Source: CAZUSC01 sp964622915 (GTDB taxonomy: Bacteria > Patescibacteriota > Andersenbacteria > UBA10190). Taken from it: DNA of 15,777 nt. A program made the translations under genes and the position numbers. The stretch covers positions 1 to 15,777 of the forward strand of contig CAZUSC010000019.1 of NCBI GenBank assembly GCA_964622915.1. The letters are read 5' to 3'. This document shows positions 12,961 through 15,777 of the stretch, in pieces. Below the pieces are notes generated by a model. That model did not search any database. It had not been told where the DNA came from and saw nothing but the letters and a program-made list of their open reading frames with translations. The stretch's first letter is position 1. Each line of letters begins with the position of its first letter.

Positions 12961-13956
12961 TCATGAATAGGCCTGCCCGCCGATGTGCTTATGGGGTAAT
13001 AAATATTGGCGAATATACTCGTCAATTGACTTTTCCAGTGTCATAAAGCCAGCGGAATATCCCACCTGACGCAATTTAGATATATCCGCCTGTGTGTAAT
13101 TTTGATACTGGTTTTTTAAACTTTCCGGTAAGTCTATGTATTGAATTTTTGCTGCCATGCTTAGCGCAGAAAATATCGCCCTAGCTACTTCGTTCCAACT
13201 ATGTGCGACGCCGGTACCAACATTAAAGATGCCAGCCACATCTGGATGATCTAAAAAAAATAATGTTGCTGCTAAGGCGTCTTTGACATAAATAAAATCC
13301 CGTTGCTGCTCGCCATCCTTATAATCAGGGTGGTTGGATTTAAATAGATTAATCACTCCTTTTTCCTTCGCTTCCACAAACTTCTTATTCATAACACTAC
13401 GCATCTCCTTCTTATGGTTTTCATTGGGTCCAAAAACATTGAAGTACCGCAGGCCCACTACTTTGTGTAAATAGCCGCCATCGCGCGCCCATGTATCCAC
13501 CAGTAGCTTTGATTTCCCGTAAAGATTTAAGGGCTGTAACCGTTCAAACAATTCCTCATCATCGCTATAACCCAAACTCCCATCACCATAAGTTGCCGCG
13601 CTGGAAGCATAAATACAGTGAATCTCTTGGTCATAACACCAACGAATAACATCCTTTGAATATTCAACGTTATTGTCTAATAAATAGTCCCAGTTTTGTT
13701 CAGTGGTGCTACTGCATGCACCCATATGAAAAACCGCTTTTACTTCATCACGATCAAAGTACCCAACTTTAAGTTTCTGCTGAAATTCCTTAATGCCAAT
13801 CTGCTGATCGTATTTCAGGTGCCCGATATTGTGTTCCTTTTCACCGTTATCCAGGTCATCCACAATAGCAATGTCTGTTTCGCCGCGTTCATTCAAACCC
13901 CACACTAAAGCACTGCCAATGAATCCCGCCCCGCCCGTAACAATGTATTTACTCAT
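12961..13956 (-). CDS. hldD: ADP-glyceromanno-heptose 6-epimerase
   Basis: Turns ADP-D-glycero-D-manno-heptose into ADP-L-glycero-D-manno-heptose. 331 residues from the ATG at 13956. It has the NAD(P)-binding TGGAGFIGSALV (7-18) with VDDL after the second strand, and FHMGACSSTTE (76-86), which is highly characteristic of HldD/RfaD. YASSAATYG (116-124) and Y146/K150 in NLYGKSK are catalytic. The stretch starting GLRYFNVFGPNENHKKEM holds the second base region. The preferred start is seven bases after a TAATAC -10, so the mRNA would have almost no leader; the upstream ATG at 13977 lies in repeats. It lies downstream of the heptose-1-phosphate nucleotidyltransferase, which makes its substrate or a variant of it. 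Confidence 0.93.
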   Translation of the reverse strand: MSKYIVTGGAGFIGSALVWGLNERGETDIAIVDDLDNGEKEHNIGHLKYDQQIGIKEFQQKLKVGYFDRDEVKAVFHMGACSSTTEQNWDYLLDNNVEYSKDVIRWCYDQEIHCIYASSAATYGDGSLGYSDDEELFERLQPLNLYGKSKLLVDTWARDGGYLHKVVGLRYFNVFGPNENHKKEMRSVMNKKFVEAKEKGVINLFKSNHPDYKDGEQQRDFIYVKDALAATLFFLDHPDVAGIFNVGTGVAHSWNEVARAIFSALSMAAKIQYIDLPESLKNQYQNYTQADISKLRQVGYSAGFMTLEKSIDEYIRQYLLPHKHIGGQAYS

Positions 13957-13962
13957 GAGTTT

Positions 13963-13990
13963 AGTATTAAGGAGCAAGTATTAAGTAGCA
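13963..13990 (-). promoter_or_regulatory. 14-bp tandem repeat that carries two -10-like boxes before hldD
   Basis: AGTATTAAGGAGCA (13963-13976) is repeated as AGTATTAAGTAGCA (13977-13990). On the minus strand each copy supplies a TAATAC(T) box, and TTGCTA (13991-13986) lies 16 bp before the one nearest hldD. The seven-base gap to the ATG at 13956 suits a leaderless mRNA. Confidence 0.5.
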
Positions 13991-14045
13991 AGAAAAAGAA
14001 AATACCCGCGCGAATTAAACCAACCAGGCCGCTGCTCACCCTGCC

Positions 14046-14564
14046 TTACTGTAACGAAGTCAAATCTTTGCTGATACGTTCAATTATCATGCTGGTGGCT
14101 AATCCTTCTCGACGGGCAACTACATGCCCTTTCGCCCCCACTTCCTGCATGGCGGGCCAATCCACCCACTCCTCCGGCTGACCGTATTCTTCCCCATTTG
14201 CATGGATATGCGGCTTTACGCTCCGAATCAGCACGTTATGAACCTCATTGTATGGCGCATCAACAATGATCACGTAATCAACGCAGGCAAGGGCAGCTAA
14301 CATAGCTGCTCTCTCCAGTTCAGGTATGTACGGCCTCGTATCTCCTTTGCCTTCTTTTACTGACGCGTCTGAATTCAGCCCTACAAATAAGACATCGCCC
14401 TGCTCTCTTGATTCCTCCAGCATATCGAGGTGTCCGGCATGCAGAATATCAAATGCACCATTTACCGTGACAATTTTTTTGCCATCTTGTCGGAGCTGGT
14501 CGGCAACTTTCTTCGCCCGCTCGATAGTTAATATTTTATCGTATCGCCAATGATGTAAAGGCAT
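14046..14564 (-). CDS. D-glycero-beta-D-manno-heptose 1-phosphate nucleotidyltransferase (RfaE domain II)
   Basis: Joins an ADP (or other nucleotide) group to heptose 1-phosphate. 172 residues from the ATG at 14564, matching only the second half of bifunctional HldE. VTVNGAFDILHAGHLDMLE (33-51) carries the HxGH motif of the cytidylyltransferase superfamily. VGLNSDASVKEGKGDTRPYI (61-80) is also diagnostic, and the stretch from RAAMLAAL to VIIVD is the usual dimer region. The C-terminal IIERI is likewise family-like. The frame is open to 14639, but the extra residues merely translate an A/T-skewed repeat, so 14564 is used. The kinase half (HldA) is not in the window. It sits 89 bp upstream of hldD on the same strand, probably one pathway. 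Confidence 0.92.
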   Translation of the reverse strand: MPLHHWRYDKILTIERAKKVADQLRQDGKKIVTVNGAFDILHAGHLDMLEESREQGDVLFVGLNSDASVKEGKGDTRPYIPELERAAMLAALACVDYVIIVDAPYNEVHNVLIRSVKPHIHANGEEYGQPEEWVDWPAMQEVGAKGHVVARREGLATSMIIERISKDLTSLQ

Positions 14565-14572
14565 GGAATTAA

Positions 14573-14620
14573 ATTCAAAACTTAAAAGGCAAAACGCAAA
14601 ACTGAAACTAAAAACTGCAA
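14573..14620. repeat. A-rich, T-poor intergenic repeat before the heptose nucleotidyltransferase
   Basis: A string of short CAAAACTTAAAA / GCAAAACGCAAAACTGAAAC units related to the arm at 9873-9914. It lies in the leader of the gene at 14564. Confidence 0.5.
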
Positions 14621-14686
14621 AAATACGCCCATAAACCATTTACTCGCAAAAAAACGACTAATGAAGGATAAATCATGTGTATAGGC

Positions 14687-14695
14687 ATGATAGCA
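14687..14695 (-). promoter_or_regulatory. Extended -10 promoter candidate for the heptose genes
   Basis: On the minus strand TGCTATCAT (14695-14687): TG, one base, then TATCAT. No strong -35 is seen. The IS element begins 23 bp upstream at 14719, so its insertion may have replaced the original upstream control region. Confidence 0.45.
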
Positions 14696-14778
14696 CGAGC
14701 GTGTTTAGGAGTAACTAGAACCTATCCTAAAAATACCTGAATTGTTATGATGATGGAAAGAACATTAACACAAACACT

Positions 14779-15210
14779 ATGGACCTCACCAATGAACAGT
14801 GGGTGGTGGTGGCTCCCCACATTCCTGAGCCGCCCAAGCGCGATGATGGCAAAGGCCGTCCCCGCACTGACAATCGGCCGGTGCTTAACGGCATTCTCTG
14901 GGTACTGCGCACGGGAGCGCCGTGGAAAGATTTACCGGAACGGTACCCCTCACCATCAACCTGTCACTTACGATTCCAGGAATGGAATGAACAAGGTATC
15001 TGGCCAAAGATACTTACCACCCTCGCTACACACTTGGATCTTACTGAAGCTTCCGTTGATGCCACCTTCGCCTCAGCGAAAAAAGGGGGGCCAGCGTCGG
15101 CAAGACCAAACGGGGCAAGGGAACGAAGATTATGGCGGTTACAGACCGAAATGGCTATCCTGGGGCTGTCGCAATTGCTTCAGCATCCCGACACGAAACA
15201 CAGCTCGTGA
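14779..15210 (+). CDS. IS5-family transposase, N-terminal frame (OrfA)
   Basis: The first 105 or so residues are family-like: LTNEQWVVVAPHIPEP, the DNA-binding start; NGILWVLRTGAPWKDLPERY, diagnostic for IS5/IS1182-like DDE enzymes; and SVDATFASAKKGG, whose D is the first catalytic acid. After the A6G6 run (15079-15090) the zero frame turns into a meaningless Arg-rich tail and stops at 15210, while the family sequence goes on in the -1 frame. OrfA alone lacks two of three catalytic acids and may act as a regulator of transposition, as in related elements. Confidence 0.85.
   Translation: MDLTNEQWVVVAPHIPEPPKRDDGKGRPRTDNRPVLNGILWVLRTGAPWKDLPERYPSPSTCHLRFQEWNEQGIWPKILTTLATHLDLTEASVDATFASAKKGGPASARPNGARERRLWRLQTEMAILGLSQLLQHPDTKHSS
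15079..15090 (+). promoter_or_regulatory. Slippage site, six A then six G
   Basis: AAAAAAGGGGGG sits exactly where the OrfA frame leaves and the OrfB frame takes over. In the zero frame it is AAA AAA GGG GGG. The register does not give a classic X-XXY-YYZ heptamer, so polymerase slippage on either run, or single-tRNA slippage on GGG, is as likely as classic ribosomal frameshifting. Confidence 0.65.
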
Positions 15211-15533
15211 CCACGGTGCTCTCGGCACGGTTTACGAAAGAGCTGCCGGAAAAAATGATCGGCGACAAAGCCTACGATTCCGATCCGCTGGACCGTCAGC
15301 TGGCCACACTCGGTGTCGATCTGATTGCACCACACAAAGAAAATCGAGCGAAACCAGTAACACAGGATGGCCGCAAACTGCGGCGGTACAAGCGACGCTG
15401 GAAAGTCGAACGACTGTTTGCCTGGCTCCAAAACTTCCGGAGACTGATTGTCCGCTACGAGTACCACGACCGCAATTTCTTAGGCTTCGTACAGCTGGGG
15501 TGCATGGTCATTTTGCTCAGAAAGTATTTTTAG
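15080..15533 (+). CDS. IS5-family transposase, C-terminal frame (OrfB), read by -1 frameshift
   Basis: The -1 frame continues as ASVGKTKRGKGTKIMAVTDR, the known continuation after AKKGG, and is open to 15533. IGDKAYDSD supplies the second catalytic Asp, and KRRWKVERLFAWLQNFRRL the third, Glu, in the Y/W-R-E helix of DDE enzymes. An ATG at 15132 could start OrfB alone but would leave the preceding conserved residues untranslated, so a fused product from slippage on the A6G6 run is more likely. The fused protein would be about 250 residues. Confidence 0.85.
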
Positions 15534-15595
15534 GATAGGTTCTAGTGAGTAGTTCGTAGACGGTATGATTATAGAGTTATGTCAGACAAATCGTC

Positions 15596-15632
15596 GTGTC
15601 TTAAACTACCACCTACAACCTACCAACTACTA
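15596..15632. repeat. Low-complexity CTAC-rich intergenic repeat
   Basis: TTAAACTACCACCTACAACC followed by TACCAACTACTACCT: variants of a CTAC/CCTAC unit. No open frame or RNA gene is visible between the IS and the gene at 15681 apart from this. Confidence 0.45.
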
Positions 15633-15665
15633 CCTGTTATGCATCTACCCCCTATAGCCTAGAGT

Positions 15666-15674
15666 TGGTATACT
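15666..15674 (+). promoter_or_regulatory. Extended -10 promoter of the gene at 15681, leaderless geometry
   Basis: TGGTATACT: TG, one base, TATACT (15669-15674). Six bases separate it from the ATG at 15681. No -35 is evident at 16-18 bp. Confidence 0.5.
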
Positions 15675-15680
15675 TGGCCA

Positions 15681-15777
15681 ATGACGCCTCCGGACGGTGA
15701 TTTTCCTCTTCATCCCCAGGCTGAAGAGTTAATACTGTGTCAAGACAACAAGTACGTTTGTGAAACGTATATTTTTG
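15681..15777 (+). CDS. Start of an unknown gene, cut by the window edge
   Basis: From the ATG at 15681 the frame stays open for 32 codons to the end of the window; it begins MTPPDGDFPLHPQAEELILC. I do not recognise it. Support comes from the extended -10 placed six bases before the ATG. The fragment is too short to judge domains. Confidence 0.45.
   Translation, partial: MTPPDGDFPLHPQAEELILCQDNKYVCETYIF

Larger units (their letters stand above)
14719..15541 (+). mobile_element. Complete IS5-family insertion sequence, 823 bp
   Basis: The ends are inverted: AACCTATCCTAAAAATAC at the left (14719-14736) matches the right end (15524-15541) perfectly over 18 bp. CTAG flanks both sides (14715-14718 and 15542-15545), which fits a 4-bp target duplication; CTAG-like targets are known for this family. 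The transposase is split into two overlapping frames, and the stop of the second frame lies in the right inverted repeat. All parts look intact, so the element may be active. Confidence 0.93.

Noticed and set aside
14565..14639. Apparent N-terminal signal peptide or membrane helix of the heptose nucleotidyltransferase (Phe/Ser-rich)
   Set aside because: The hydrophobic string is the translation of an A/T-skewed intergenic repeat on the opposite strand; the cytoplasmic enzyme starts at 14564.
14747..15538. Long open frame (263 codons) through the IS element in a third frame
   Set aside because: It has no family-like motifs and a low-complexity Arg/Pro/Trp-rich composition; the two other frames carry the real DDE transposase.

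Overview
The window looks like part of the genome of a Patescibacteria (Candidate Phyla Radiation) bacterium, with moderate confidence. The grounds are compact single-domain proteins, a stand-alone riboflavin kinase, many membrane glycosyltransferases, weak or absent Shine-Dalgarno sites with several promoters placed for leaderless mRNAs, and palindromic repeats that run into coding sequence. The code is standard bacterial, with no internal TGA needed. A less reduced bacterium cannot be excluded from sequence alone.

Layout. Plus-strand left part: the end of a cupin protein (1-360), an extended SDR sugar-nucleotide epimerase/dehydratase (478-1440), then on the minus strand a small excisionase-type HTH protein (1495-1749). 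Next come a Mn-type superoxide dismutase (1917-2540), a small promoter-hairpin-T-tract unit that may be an sRNA (about 2641-2705), an uncharacterised 151-residue protein (2700-3155, minus), and a SET-domain protein (3178-3729). The SET gene's end is scrambled by a palindrome and by a remnant of a second superoxide dismutase gene.

From 3787 to 14564 everything is on the minus strand and mostly serves glycan synthesis. Read in transcription order: RfaE-domain-II heptose-1-phosphate nucleotidyltransferase, HldD heptose epimerase, a multi-span membrane protein, RfbA glucose-1-phosphate thymidylyltransferase, a polyprenyl-phosphate GT2, a GT4, a second SDR, a large GT39-type membrane glycosyltransferase, riboflavin kinase and a DUF457-like membrane protein. 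Together these suggest synthesis of nucleotide sugars (dTDP-sugar and ADP-heptose types), their loading onto a lipid carrier, and transfer outside the membrane onto a surface glycan or glycoprotein.

At the right end is a complete 823-bp IS5-family element (14719-15541) with 18-bp perfect inverted ends, CTAG flanks and a -1 frameshifted transposase. It is followed by the first codons of an unknown gene (from 15681).

The most unusual feature is a pair of about 160-bp elements (4238-4398 and 12023-12180) with 22-23 bp inverted ends. Each ends exactly on the start codon of the gene downstream, and those two genes are unrelated (rfbA and the DUF457-like gene). One copy lies between a consensus promoter and rfbA, so its RNA could fold the start codon into a long stem. 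A second multi-hairpin leader precedes the riboflavin kinase.
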